Shown here piece by piece: positions 24,820 to 33,267 of a DNA stretch of 36,624 nucleotides (the stretch's first letter is position 1; every line of letters starts with the position of its first letter). Source of the stretch: Atopobiaceae bacterium (GTDB lineage Bacteria > Actinomycetota > Coriobacteriia > Coriobacteriales > Atopobiaceae). Both the position numbers and the translations under genes were made by a program. The stretch spans positions 1 through 36,624 of the forward strand of contig JAFWKQ010000082.1 of assembly GCA_017545665.1 (NCBI GenBank), given 5' to 3'. The notes under the pieces are model-generated. The model saw nothing but the letters and a program-made list of their open reading frames with translations, was not told the DNA's origin and did not search any database.

Positions 24820-26124
24820 ATGGTTAAACATGCAGACGACGGTAAACGAACACAGCGACCCTATGTTGGCGAAACAGGTCGCAAGTCACGAGGAACCGCA
24901 GACAAGGCCACCATGGTCTTCGGCATGGTTCTCCTCGCCCTGATCGTGGGACTCGTTATTGGCTTTGCGGTTTTCTTTGTTATGAACCTCTCCACTTGGC
25001 TCACAAATCTCCTGTGGGGATTCTCCGGGAGCCTCCCGTTCTTCCCGCTCTTCGCATGCACGGTAGGTGGCACAGCCATTGGCCTGTGGACGTGGTGGTC
25101 GCACGATTCGGTGAAACCTCTGAGCGAGGTTATGGCACAGTTCAAGAAGACGGGTTCATACAGGGTAAACGGCGTATGGAAACCCGTGGTCTCCTTTTTG
25201 TTGCCGCTCGTCTTTGGTGGCTCCATTGGATTTGAGGCAGGACTCACGGGCCTCATTTCGGCTGGCTGCTGTTGGATCCGAGACCAACTGAAGAGGGCGG
25301 GACTGCGCCTGGGCGCCCTTAGCCACATCACCATTGCGGCAAGTCTTTCGGCCATCTTTGGTACGCCGCTTGCAGGCATTGCCGCACAGGCCGAAGACGA
25401 GCTCAACACAGACGACTACGACATGCGCCCACGCACCAAGGTGGTTCTATACATGGCCGCAGCGTTCGGGGCGTTTGGCGGAATTCGACTCTTCACGATG
25501 CTCTTTGGCCCCTCGTCCGGCCTGCCCCGCTTTGAGCACATTGCCGCCTCGGGCTCCGACTTCCTTTGGGTTTTGCCATGCCTTGCGCTTGCCTACGCGA
25601 TGGCGTTCCTCTTCCACGCATCCGAATACGCCTTTGGCATGGTTGACGCACAGATGTCGGAAAGACCTAGCGGAGTCATTGTCAAGCCCATACTCGCTGG
25701 ACTTGCCATGGGTTCTGTCGCGTGCGCGCTCCCCTACGTCCTGTTTCCCGGCGAGGTGCAGTGCGAGGAGCTCATGGAAAGCTGGCCCACGTGGACGGCC
25801 TTCGCGCTCTTGGCCACTGGCGTGCTCAAGGCACTCATCACACCCATGTGCATCAAGATGGGATGGGTCGGCGGAGATCTGTTCCCGTCCATCTTTGCCG
25901 GCGTCGCAGCGGGTTACGGCCTCGCGATGATAAGCGGCGCCGACCCCATGCTCATAGTAACGGTCACCACATCCGCCTACCTTGCGGGGGTCCTTAGAAA
26001 GCCGCTTGTGGCGATTGGCATTCTGTTCCTCTGCTTCCCCGCAGACGGCATCATATGGATGGGAGTCGCCGCCGTAATAGGCGCCACGATTCCCATGCCG
26101 CGCTTCATCCTCCAAAAGGACTGA
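24820..26124 (+). CDS. ClC-family chloride channel/antiporter
   Basis: 434 residues from the ATG at 24820 (AAGGAG 10 bases upstream); a frame start at 24700 would add about 40 residues with no family sequence. After a charged N-terminus, about ten hydrophobic segments follow. FGGSIGFEAGLTGLISAG occupies the position of the GxEGP gate motif, keeping the Glu but with GFEAG instead of GREGP. FGTPLAGI and the C-terminal GGDLFPSIFAGVAAG (GxFxP) are present. ClC proteins move chloride or fluoride, often in exchange for protons. Selectivity is uncertain because of the altered second motif and the lack of a clear GSGIP. No CBS domains. A hairpin lies at 26280-26329. Confidence 0.88.
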   Translation: MVKHADDGKRTQRPYVGETGRKSRGTADKATMVFGMVLLALIVGLVIGFAVFFVMNLSTWLTNLLWGFSGSLPFFPLFACTVGGTAIGLWTWWSHDSVKPLSEVMAQFKKTGSYRVNGVWKPVVSFLLPLVFGGSIGFEAGLTGLISAGCCWIRDQLKRAGLRLGALSHITIAASLSAIFGTPLAGIAAQAEDELNTDDYDMRPRTKVVLYMAAAFGAFGGIRLFTMLFGPSSGLPRFEHIAASGSDFLWVLPCLALAYAMAFLFHASEYAFGMVDAQMSERPSGVIVKPILAGLAMGSVACALPYVLFPGEVQCEELMESWPTWTAFALLATGVLKALITPMCIKMGWVGGDLFPSIFAGVAAGYGLAMISGADPMLIVTVTTSAYLAGVLRKPLVAIGILFLCFPADGIIWMGVAAVIGATIPMPRFILQKD

Positions 26125-26163
26125 GTGACACGCTTGCGCATGGTAGGCGTGTGCCACCTGCGT

Positions 26164-26268
26164 TCATGTCCCGCACCTGCGATTCGGCGCGCACGCGACC
26201 TTTCTGGCAGCCTCTTCCTCCGCGGCCTTTCTGGCGGCCTCTTCCTCAGCGACCTTTCTGGCAGCCAT
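26164..26268 (-). pseudogene. Possible remnant of an Ala/Glu-rich coiled-coil protein
   Basis: A 34-codon frame reads MAARKVAEEEAARKAAEEEA then ARKVACAPNRRCGT and stops. The three imperfect AARKxAEEE units resemble the coiled-coil linkers of TolA-like or surface proteins. There is no ribosome site (TTTGGGTTAT precedes the ATG), so I take it as a fragment or a low-complexity intergenic repeat. Confidence 0.3.
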
Positions 26269-26279
26269 ATAACCCAAAG

Positions 26280-26329
26280 GCGCCACAAAGGGCGACAACC
26301 CCGTAAGGCTGCCGCCCTTGGTATGGCGC
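26280..26329. terminator. Nested hairpin between convergent ClC and carB genes
   Basis: GCGCCA (26280-26285) pairs with TGGCGC (26324-26329), and inside it AAGGGCG (26288-26294) pairs with CGCCCTT (26313-26319). No T-run. Position suggests a bidirectional stop. Confidence 0.45.
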
Positions 26330-26354
26330 ATTGTATCACCTAAGCCAAGAATCC

Positions 26355-29300
26355 CTACCCAATGCTCGCGTGGATGTCCTGCAGTGCGTTGACACCAGAG
26401 TCGGTACCGGCAACCTTGGACGAGATGCCCACGGCCGAGGCGTGCGCGGCGGCCATGGTGGTTACGTATGGAATGTGCGCACGAATGGCCGCGCGACGGA
26501 TCTGCGAGCCGTCGGTCTCGGAACTCGTGTCGCCCTTGGGCGTGTTCACCACCAAGTCGATCTGGCCGTTTGCGATGGCGTCGGTGATGTTGGGTCGACC
26601 CTCGCGCTGCTTGAATATAACCGTGCAGGGTATGCCGTGCTCGGCGAGGTAGGCCGCCGTGCCACGCGTGGCCATAATGGAGAGACCCGCGTTCACGAAC
26701 TCCTGCGCGATGGCCTTGAGCTCGCCCTTATTTTGGTCTGAGACCGACATGAACACCGTGCCAGAGGTGGGCAGCGTGCTGCCGATGGCCTCCTGAGACT
26801 TAAAGAACGCCTCGCCGAAGGAAGGCGCCAAGCCCAGCACCTCGCCGGTAGAGCGCATCTCGGGTCCCAGAATCGGGTCCACCTCAGGGAACATCGAGAA
26901 GGGCAGCACGGCCTCCTTTACGCCGTAGAACTTGTAGGTGGCCTCGGGCAAGTCCTTTACCGGAGACGGACGGCCGGTGAGCTCGCCCATGATGGCGTCG
27001 GTTGCAATCTGGACCATCTGAACGCCGCATACCTTGGAAACGAGCGGCACGGTACGGCTGGCGCGCGGGTTGGCCTCGATGACAAACACCTTATGATCCT
27101 CGATGGCATATTGGATGTTCATAAGGCCCACCACGTGCATCTCCTCTGCGATGCGACGTGTGTACTCCTTTATGAGCGCAAGGTTCTTGTCGGTGATGGA
27201 GATGGAAGGCAGCACGCATGCGGAGTCGCCCGAATGGATGCCCGCAAGCTCGATGTGCTCCATGACGGCAGGCACGTAGGCATGCGTGCCGTCGCAGATG
27301 GCATCGGCTTCGCACTCCAGCGCATGGCGCAGGAAGCGATCGATGAGGATGGGACGATCGGGCGTGACGCCAATGGCCGCTGCCATATAGGCACGCAGGC
27401 TCTGGTCGTCGTACACGACCTCCATGCCACGACCGCCCAGCACATAGCTCGGACGCACCATGACGGGATACCCGATTCTATGCGCCGCCTCCAGAGCTTC
27501 CTCCACGGTAACGGCCATGTCGGCCTCGGGCATGGGAATGCCGAGCCTGTCCATCGTGGCTCGGAATTCGTCACGATCCTCTGCAAGGTCGATGATCTCG
27601 GGAGAGGTGCCCAGAATCTTGACGCCTGCCGCCTGCAGCTCGCTGGCAATGTTGAGGGGCGTCTGCCCGCCGAACTGGGCAATGATTCCCAGAGGCTTTT
27701 CCTTGTAGTAAATGGAGAGCACGTCCTCGGTAGTCAACGGCTCGAAGTAGAGCTTGTCAGACGTGTCGTAGTCGGTGGAGACGGTCTCGGGATTGCAGTT
27801 GACGATAATCGTCTGGAAACCGAGCTTGCGCAGCGCAATTGCCGCGTGTACCGAGCAGTAGTCGAACTCGATTCCCTGACCAATGCGATTGGGGCCGCCA
27901 CCCAAAATCATAACCTTGTTGCCCTCGAGCGGCTCGCTCTTGTCGGGTGCGTTATAGGTGCTGTAGTAGTACGCGCTGTCCTTCGTCGACGAAACGTGCA
28001 CGCCCTCCCACGCCTCGGTAACGCCGAGTCCGATGCGCTGTTCGCGGATGGCAGTCTCGGCAAGGCCTGTGAGCTGGGAAAGGTACTTGTCGGCAAAACC
28101 GTCCTTTTTGGCTTGCACGAGCATATCGTTAGGAAGAGCCGCACCGGGATTGGCTGCCACATAGGCAAGAATCGCCTCTTCCTCCTCCACGAGCTCAGCC
28201 ATCTCCCGTATGAACTCGCGCTTTATGTGTGTGAGCTCGAAGAGCTGCTCTACGCTCACGCCCTTGCGAAGCGCCTCGTACATTTGGAACTGGCGCTCAC
28301 TCGTTGCCGTACGCAGCAGATCGATGAGCTCGTCCGCCGTCTTTTCGTTAAAGTCCTTGGCAAAGCCCAAACCGTAGCGTCCCTGCTCAAGCGAGCGAAT
28401 CGCCTTTTGGAAGGCCTCCTTGTAGGTTTTGCCAATGGCCATGACCTCGCCCACTGCGCGCATCTGCGTGCCGAGCTTGTCCTCGACGCCCTTGAACTTC
28501 TCAAACGCCCAGCGTGCGAACTTTATAACCACGTAGTCACCCGTGGGAACGTACTTGTCGAGTGACCCCCACTTGCCACAGGGAATCTCCGCCAGCGTAA
28601 GGCCGCTTGCCAGCATGGCGGATATGAGGGCAATGGGAAAACCCGTGGCCTTGGAAGCCAGGGCCGAGGAGCGCGAGGTGCGGGGGTTGATCTCGATGAT
28701 AATGTCGCGGTCGCTCACGGGGTCGTGCGCCCACTGCACGTTGGTGCCACCAATAACCTTAACGGCATCCACGATGCGATAGCTCTTCTCCTGCAGGCGA
28801 TCGATTACGGCCTGGTCGATGGTTTGCATAGGTGCGGCGCAGAAGGAGTCTCCCGTATGGACGCCCATAGGATCGATGTTCTCGATGGTGCACACCGTGA
28901 TCATCTTGCCCGTGGAGTCGCGAACGACCTCATACTCCAGCTCCTCCCAACCGAGCACCGACTCCTCTACCAGCACCTCGTGCACGGGACTGGCTGCCAG
29001 GCCGCGCGCCACCACGGTTCGCAGCTCGTCTACGTTGTATACCAAGCCACCGCCGGTTCCACCCATGGTGTAGGCCGGGCGCAGCACGCAGGGATATCCC
29101 AATTCACGCGCAATGTCTACTGCCTCCTCCACAGAGTAGGCAACCTTGGAGCGGGCCATCTCGATGCCGAGCTCATCCATAAGCTCCTTGAATGCCTCGC
29201 GATCCTCGCCACGCTCAATGGCGTCCACCTGCACGCCAATAACCTTGACGCCATACTTTTCCAAAATGCCCGACTTGGAAAGCTCGCTCGAGAGGTTAAG

Positions 29301-29585
29301 GGCCGACTGACCGCCCAGGTTGGGCAGGATCGCGTCGGGACGCTCCTTTGCGATAATGGCTTCCAAGCGCTCAGGATTGAGCGGCTCAATATACGTACGA
29401 TCCGCCGTGTCTGGATCGGTCATGATGGTCGCCGGATTGGAGTTTACGAGCACGATTTCGTAGCCCAGGCTTCGCAACGCCTTGCACGCCTGCGTGCCCG
29501 AGTAGTCAAATTCGCAGGCCTGGCCAATAATAATGGGGCCAGAGCCAATGATCATTACCTTGTGTACGTCTGTACGCTTTGCCAT
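26355..29585 (-). CDS. carB: Carbamoyl-phosphate synthase large subunit
   Basis: 1076 residues, the full family length. It makes carbamoyl phosphate from bicarbonate, ammonia and two ATP for pyrimidine and arginine synthesis. The N-terminal carboxyphosphate half has MIIGSGPIIIGQACEFDYSG and the ATP-grasp signature YPCVLRPAYTMGGTGGG. The homologous second half starts near 555 (VMILGGGPNRIGQGIEFDYC) with YPVMVRPSYVLGGRGMEVV. The C-terminal 130 residues form the allosteric MGS-like domain. AGGAGGG precedes the ATG. No carA (glutaminase subunit) is adjacent: the next gene upstream is the divergent engB. CarA must be encoded elsewhere. Confidence 0.97.
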   Translation of the reverse strand: MAKRTDVHKVMIIGSGPIIIGQACEFDYSGTQACKALRSLGYEIVLVNSNPATIMTDPDTADRTYIEPLNPERLEAIIAKERPDAILPNLGGQSALNLSSELSKSGILEKYGVKVIGVQVDAIERGEDREAFKELMDELGIEMARSKVAYSVEEAVDIARELGYPCVLRPAYTMGGTGGGLVYNVDELRTVVARGLAASPVHEVLVEESVLGWEELEYEVVRDSTGKMITVCTIENIDPMGVHTGDSFCAAPMQTIDQAVIDRLQEKSYRIVDAVKVIGGTNVQWAHDPVSDRDIIIEINPRTSRSSALASKATGFPIALISAMLASGLTLAEIPCGKWGSLDKYVPTGDYVVIKFARWAFEKFKGVEDKLGTQMRAVGEVMAIGKTYKEAFQKAIRSLEQGRYGLGFAKDFNEKTADELIDLLRTATSERQFQMYEALRKGVSVEQLFELTHIKREFIREMAELVEEEEAILAYVAANPGAALPNDMLVQAKKDGFADKYLSQLTGLAETAIREQRIGLGVTEAWEGVHVSSTKDSAYYYSTYNAPDKSEPLEGNKVMILGGGPNRIGQGIEFDYCSVHAAIALRKLGFQTIIVNCNPETVSTDYDTSDKLYFEPLTTEDVLSIYYKEKPLGIIAQFGGQTPLNIASELQAAGVKILGTSPEIIDLAEDRDEFRATMDRLGIPMPEADMAVTVEEALEAAHRIGYPVMVRPSYVLGGRGMEVVYDDQSLRAYMAAAIGVTPDRPILIDRFLRHALECEADAICDGTHAYVPAVMEHIELAGIHSGDSACVLPSISITDKNLALIKEYTRRIAEEMHVVGLMNIQYAIEDHKVFVIEANPRASRTVPLVSKVCGVQMVQIATDAIMGELTGRPSPVKDLPEATYKFYGVKEAVLPFSMFPEVDPILGPEMRSTGEVLGLAPSFGEAFFKSQEAIGSTLPTSGTVFMSVSDQNKGELKAIAQEFVNAGLSIMATRGTAAYLAEHGIPCTVIFKQREGRPNITDAIANGQIDLVVNTPKGDTSSETDGSQIRRAAIRAHIPYVTTMAAAHASAVGISSKVAGTDSGVNALQDIHASIG

Positions 29586-29734
29586 AGGGATGCGTCCCTC
29601 CTGTCGTCAAGACCGCAAATCTTCATTAGTTTAACCATGGAAGGCGCGTGTAACCGAATCGTCAGAATATACACGCACTTTGTTAACACAGCGCGAAACA
29701 GAGGGCAATCTGTCCGCGCCCTGCGCCTGCGCCC

Positions 29735-29806
29735 GCGCCGTCCTGCAAGCGGCTCCGCGCTTGCTTTGCTTGCTCACTTCGTGAGTCGCCGCATGCGGGA
29801 CGGCGC
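29735..29806 (+). repeat. Structured hairpin element H, copy 3
   Basis: The arms GCGCCGTCCTGC (29735-29746) and GCGGGACGGCGC (29795-29806) pair with one G-U. The interior is GGCTCCGCGCTTGCTTTGCT then TGCTCACTTCGTGAGTCGCC. It sits in the 324-base gap between the divergent carB and engB, in which I see no gene. Confidence 0.75.
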
Positions 29807-29909
29807 AGGCCCGGGGCGGAGACGACGCCATGTGCCGTCCCGCTTCGTCTACTTTGCGCCCCTTGTGTCGTACGCCCTTCTGCTAGGATGAAAGAACAAG
29901 GAGGCACGC

Positions 29910-30494
29910 ATGTCCATTAACTTCAATTCGGCACGTTTTGAGGCGGCATACGGCAAAGCCGAGCAGCTCCCGCCCTCTACCACGCCCGAGGTGGCCTTTG
30001 TCGGTCGCTCGAACGTTGGCAAATCGTCGCTCATCAACAAGCTCGTCCAACGCAAAGCGCTAGCTCGAACCTCCAGCCAGCCAGGAAAGACCGCCAACAT
30101 CAACTTCTACGAGGCAGACGGGATACGCCTGGTAGACCTTCCCGGCTATGGGTACGCCAAGGTATCGGGCGCAGAGCGCCAACGCTGGGCAGATCTCATA
30201 GCGGGCTACTTTGAGCAAGAGCGCAGCTTCAACCTTGTGGTAGCGCTGGTTGACATACGCCACGACGCACAGAAGCTCGACGCCCAGATGCTTGACTTCC
30301 TGGAGGATGCGGAGCTCCCGTTTGTGGTTGCCCTCACCAAGGCCGACAAGCTCAGCCGCTCCAAGCAGGACCAACAGGCCGCTCGCCTCTCCAAGCAGCT
30401 TGCCATCCAGCGCGCCAACATGATCATCACCTCTGCGCAAAAGGGTACGGGAATCGACGAACTGCGCCGACGCGTACAGCAAGCCTGCGAGTGA
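29910..30494 (+). CDS. engB: Ribosome biogenesis GTPase EngB/YsxC
   Basis: 194 residues, the family norm. It is a small Ras-like GTPase needed for assembly of the large ribosomal subunit. The G1 loop is FVGRSNVGKSSLI (about 31-42), G2/G3 are RTSSQPGKT and VDLPGYGYAKV, G4 is ALTKADKL, and G5 lies near ITSAQKGTGI. CAAGGAGG precedes the ATG. The stop codon is followed immediately by an R1 palindrome. The gene stands alone between the divergent carB and the EAL regulator downstream. Confidence 0.95.
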   Translation: MSINFNSARFEAAYGKAEQLPPSTTPEVAFVGRSNVGKSSLINKLVQRKALARTSSQPGKTANINFYEADGIRLVDLPGYGYAKVSGAERQRWADLIAGYFEQERSFNLVVALVDIRHDAQKLDAQMLDFLEDAELPFVVALTKADKLSRSKQDQQAARLSKQLAIQRANMIITSAQKGTGIDELRRRVQQACE

Positions 30495-30525
30495 GGGCCA
30501 AAGGGGACAGTCCCCTTTGTCCCGC
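30495..30525. repeat. Palindromic repeat family R1, copy D
   Basis: GGGCCAAAGGGGACAGTCCC then CTTTGTCCCGC, directly abutting the engB stop codon. It may serve as the terminator hairpin for engB. Confidence 0.88.
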
Positions 30526-30529
30526 TTTT

Positions 30530-30564
30530 AGCTGACAAGCGACCTATCCCCCTGTTGGCTTTCG
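30530..30564. repeat. Palindromic repeat family R2, diverged copy 3 (reverse)
   Basis: AGCTGACAAGCGACCTATCC then CCCTGTTGGCTTTCG. It aligns with the reverse complement of the copies at 23954 and 23993 with a few substitutions, and sits five bases after an R1 copy. Confidence 0.65.
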
Positions 30565-30600
30565 CGTGTGCTATCATTCCCTCAGAAGGCAAACGAACGG

Positions 30601-32277
30601 ATGGCTGGTATGGTATATAGCACAAAAAACGATTCTGGCATGCCAAAACGCAACGTTCTTATCGTAGAAGACAACGACGTCAACCGCGAGATGCTCCATG
30701 CCATTCTGGCCAATGAATTCAATGTGCTAGAGGCCAAAGACGGCTTGGAGGGACTGGATCAGCTTCGGCGTAACTATGGCAGCCTGTCGCTCGTGCTGTT
30801 GGACGTATACATGCCCCGATGCGACGGTTTTGAGTTTCTGCGCCAAAAGCGTATGGACGAGCGTTTTGACTCCGTGCCCGTAATCGTAACCACGGCAAGC
30901 GACCTTTGCGAGGACGAGATCGAGTGCTTGCGCTTGGGCGCCAACGATTTCGTCGTGAAACCCTACAACGTGGAGATTATTGTTAATCGTGTAAACAATA
31001 TCATTCGTCTTCGCGAATCCGCCTCCATCGTCAACCAGCTCACGTGGGACAACCTCACCGAGCTCTATAGCAGCGAGTTCTTCTATCGCCACATGCATGA
31101 CTTCTTGTCCAACTCGCAAACCGGCGCCTACGATATGGTGTGCAGCGAAATTACCAATTTCAAAGCTCTTAGCGACCGCTATGGCAAAGGAAACTGTGAC
31201 CGCATGCTGCAAGAGCTTGCCAAACGGTTGAACTTCACCCTTCCCAATGTGGTGGCGGGCGGCCGAATTGCCAACAGCACCTTTGCGTTTCTCATTGAGC
31301 ATCAGAACAATAGGGACTGGACCAACACGCTCATGAACGTGTCTCACGGTCTCATCGCAACGAACATGAGCCTCAAATTCGGCATTGTGGAAAACGTCGA
31401 CCACGGTCTTGCCGTCTCGCTCACGTGCGATCGCGCCGTCATAGCCCTTGAGCAGGTGCGCGAGACGTTCGGCGTGTCCGTGGCATGGTACACCGAGGAC
31501 CTGCACGCAAAGCAAGTGCGCGAGCAGGTTATTGTTGAGACCATGGAGCAGGCGCTTGCCGAGAAGCAGTTTATCGTGTACTACCAACCAAAATACGACC
31601 TTCATACGGGGCAAACCGGTGGTGCCGAGGCATTGGTGCGCTGGATTCATCCCGAGCTGGGATTCGTGAGGCCCGATTTCTTTATCCCCCTCTTTGAGCG
31701 CAACGGCTTTATTACCAACCTCGATTACTACGTTCTCGAAGAGGCCTGCAAGGAAATCGTGCGTTGCCGCGAGAATGGCCTGCACGTAGTGCCAATATCG
31801 GTAAACGTATCGCGCCTGGACTTCGACACCGAAGACCTTGCGCAGCAAATTGCCCATATCGCCGACAGTCATGGGGTCGATCACAGCCTGTTGCACATCG
31901 AGATTACGGAAACTGCCTATATCGACAATCCCGATCTCGTAGTGGCGGCGCTGCAAGAACTAAAAGATAATGGGTTCATAATAGAATTGGATGACTTTGG
32001 CGCGGGATACTCATCGCTCGCATCCCTGAACATGCTTCCGCTCGACGTCATGAAGTTGGATATGAGCATCATTCGACAGGCAGCGAGCCTTGACGACTAC
32101 CGCATCGTGCGGTCTGCCATCCAGATGGCTGGGTTCTTGGGTCTCAAGACAGTCGCCGAAGGCGTTGAGACCGAGGAGGAAACGAAGCAGCTCAAAGAAC
32201 TTGGCTGCGATATGATTCAAGGGTACTACTTCGCCAAGCCTCTGGAGCAGAGAGAATTTGAGGAATACGTATCGTAA
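30601..32277 (+). CDS. Response regulator with degenerate GGDEF and intact EAL domain
   Basis: About 558 residues from the ATG at 30601 (AGAAGG 11 bases upstream); starts at 30568, 30610 and 30640 are also possible. REC domain: VLIVEDNDVNR, phospho-acceptor Asp68 in VLLDVYMPRCDGFEF, and VVKPYN. A middle domain of about 130 residues has the GGDEF fold pattern (LTWDNLTELYSSEFFYRHM) but IANSTFAF in place of the catalytic loop, so it should not make c-di-GMP. The C-terminal EAL domain keeps its metal and catalytic residues: AEALVRW, ISVNVSRLDF, IEITETAY, ELDDFGAGYSSL, MKLDMSII and VAEGVETEE. It is predicted to be a phosphorylation-controlled c-di-GMP phosphodiesterase. An HPt gene follows at 10 bases. 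Confidence 0.92.
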   Translation: MAGMVYSTKNDSGMPKRNVLIVEDNDVNREMLHAILANEFNVLEAKDGLEGLDQLRRNYGSLSLVLLDVYMPRCDGFEFLRQKRMDERFDSVPVIVTTASDLCEDEIECLRLGANDFVVKPYNVEIIVNRVNNIIRLRESASIVNQLTWDNLTELYSSEFFYRHMHDFLSNSQTGAYDMVCSEITNFKALSDRYGKGNCDRMLQELAKRLNFTLPNVVAGGRIANSTFAFLIEHQNNRDWTNTLMNVSHGLIATNMSLKFGIVENVDHGLAVSLTCDRAVIALEQVRETFGVSVAWYTEDLHAKQVREQVIVETMEQALAEKQFIVYYQPKYDLHTGQTGGAEALVRWIHPELGFVRPDFFIPLFERNGFITNLDYYVLEEACKEIVRCRENGLHVVPISVNVSRLDFDTEDLAQQIAHIADSHGVDHSLLHIEITETAYIDNPDLVVAALQELKDNGFIIELDDFGAGYSSLASLNMLPLDVMKLDMSIIRQAASLDDYRIVRSAIQMAGFLGLKTVAEGVETEEETKQLKELGCDMIQGYYFAKPLEQREFEEYVS

Positions 32278-32287
32278 GGAGCAATTA

Positions 32288-32656
32288 ATGACCCCCAAAG
32301 AGCTTTACGCACAGATTGGTGGCGACTACGAAGAAGCCATTTCCCGCCTCGGCACAGACGACCTTGTGGGATACTTCATCCTTCGGTTCCTTGACGACGG
32401 ATCGTGCAACGACCTCGTTGACGCATGGGAGCAAGGTGACGAGGACGAGGCATTCAAGGCGGCGCACACCGCAAAGGGCCTCTGTGCCAATCTTGCCCTA
32501 ACCGACCTCTGCTCTCTTGCCACGCAAATCTGCGAAGCCCTGCGCCCGGGAAACGAGGCATTGAGGGCGCAGACGGACATAGATGCGCTTGTTGGGCAGC
32601 TCAAAGAGCTCTATGCATCCGCCATCCAAAAGATTCGCGCTTTTCAGGAGCAATAA
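32288..32656 (+). CDS. HPt phosphotransfer protein
   Basis: 122 residues, a stand-alone histidine phosphotransfer domain: a four-helix bundle with phospho-accepting His60 in AFKAAHTAKGLCANLAL. It starts 10 bases after the EAL regulator, with TAAGGAG as ribosome site, so the two are almost certainly one operon. HPt proteins pass phosphate between the receiver of a hybrid kinase and that of a response regulator. The natural partner here is the REC domain of the neighbour. No histidine kinase is in the window. The acidic N-terminal half (DDLVGYF, EQGDEDEA) is typical. Confidence 0.9.
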   Translation: MTPKELYAQIGGDYEEAISRLGTDDLVGYFILRFLDDGSCNDLVDAWEQGDEDEAFKAAHTAKGLCANLALTDLCSLATQICEALRPGNEALRAQTDIDALVGQLKELYASAIQKIRAFQEQ

Positions 32657-32683
32657 GCTAGGTGCATAAGCGCATTAGATCGT

Positions 32684-32735
32684 AAAAAGCCCCTGGTAGC
32701 ACAGTTATATCCAGCTTACGTGTGCTACCAGGGGC
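32684..32735 (-). terminator. Strong hairpin terminator between convergent genes
   Basis: GCCCCTGGTAGCACA (32689-32703) pairs perfectly with TGTGCTACCAGGGGC (32721-32735). On the minus strand it is followed by five T (the A-run at 32684-32688), so it ends the dCMP deaminase gene. It may also act in the other direction for the HPt gene. Confidence 0.85.
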
Positions 32736-32747
32736 GCCCTTTAGCGG

Positions 32748-33230
32748 CTAATCCAGCGCCTGTCGCGGTAGCTCTATTTGGCGATACGACACACCACAGC
32801 GGTCGAGCACCGATTTGGAAATCGCGTTTCCTATTGTGTCGGCATACTTGTCATCCAAGTAAACCACCTCGCGTATTCCCGCCTGCACCAGCATCTTGGC
32901 ACACTCCTGACAGGGGAAGAGCGTTACGTACGCCACGGCATCCGTAAGCTCGCGCAGGGAACCACGATAATTCAGTATGGCGTTCGCCTCGGCATGAATC
33001 ACATAGTTGTGCTTGTCGGTAAGGGGGTCTTCGGTGGTATCCCACGGAAACTCGTCGTCATCGAGCCCGTGAGGCGTCCCGTTATAGCCCACCGACAAGA
33101 TCCTGTGGTCCGTTCCAGCCAAACAAGCGCCCACCTGCGTGTTGGGATCTTTGCTACGCAAGCTGGCGGCAATCGCCACACGCATAAAGAACTCGTCCCA
33201 CGAGATTACCTCGGAGCGCTTGCCTGGCAT
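32748..33230 (-). CDS. dCMP deaminase / ComE-type cytidylate deaminase
   Basis: 160 residues from the ATG at 33230, after GGGAGAG; a longer frame to 33308 lacks family sequence. It converts dCMP to dUMP with a zinc-bound water, feeding thymidylate synthesis. The zinc and catalytic residues are His79 and Glu81 in VIHAEANAIL, and Cys107 and Cys110 in FPCQECAK. N-terminal WDEFFMRVAIAASLRSKDP and SVGYNGTPHGLDDDEF are typical of the dCMP group rather than cytidine deaminases. It lies 37 bases from the stop of the upstream DHH gene and is probably co-transcribed with it. Confidence 0.93.
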   Translation of the reverse strand: MPGKRSEVISWDEFFMRVAIAASLRSKDPNTQVGACLAGTDHRILSVGYNGTPHGLDDDEFPWDTTEDPLTDKHNYVIHAEANAILNYRGSLRELTDAVAYVTLFPCQECAKMLVQAGIREVVYLDDKYADTIGNAISKSVLDRCGVSYRQIELPRQALD

Positions 33231-33267
33231 GGTCTCTCCCTTCCCCGATGCTGCAACCCGACCTCGA

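Noticed and set aside
29586..29909. carA or a leader peptide upstream of carB
   Set aside because: No coding similarity in the gap; it holds the carB ribosome site, hairpin element H copy 3 and the engB ribosome site. No pyrimidine attenuator was recognised.
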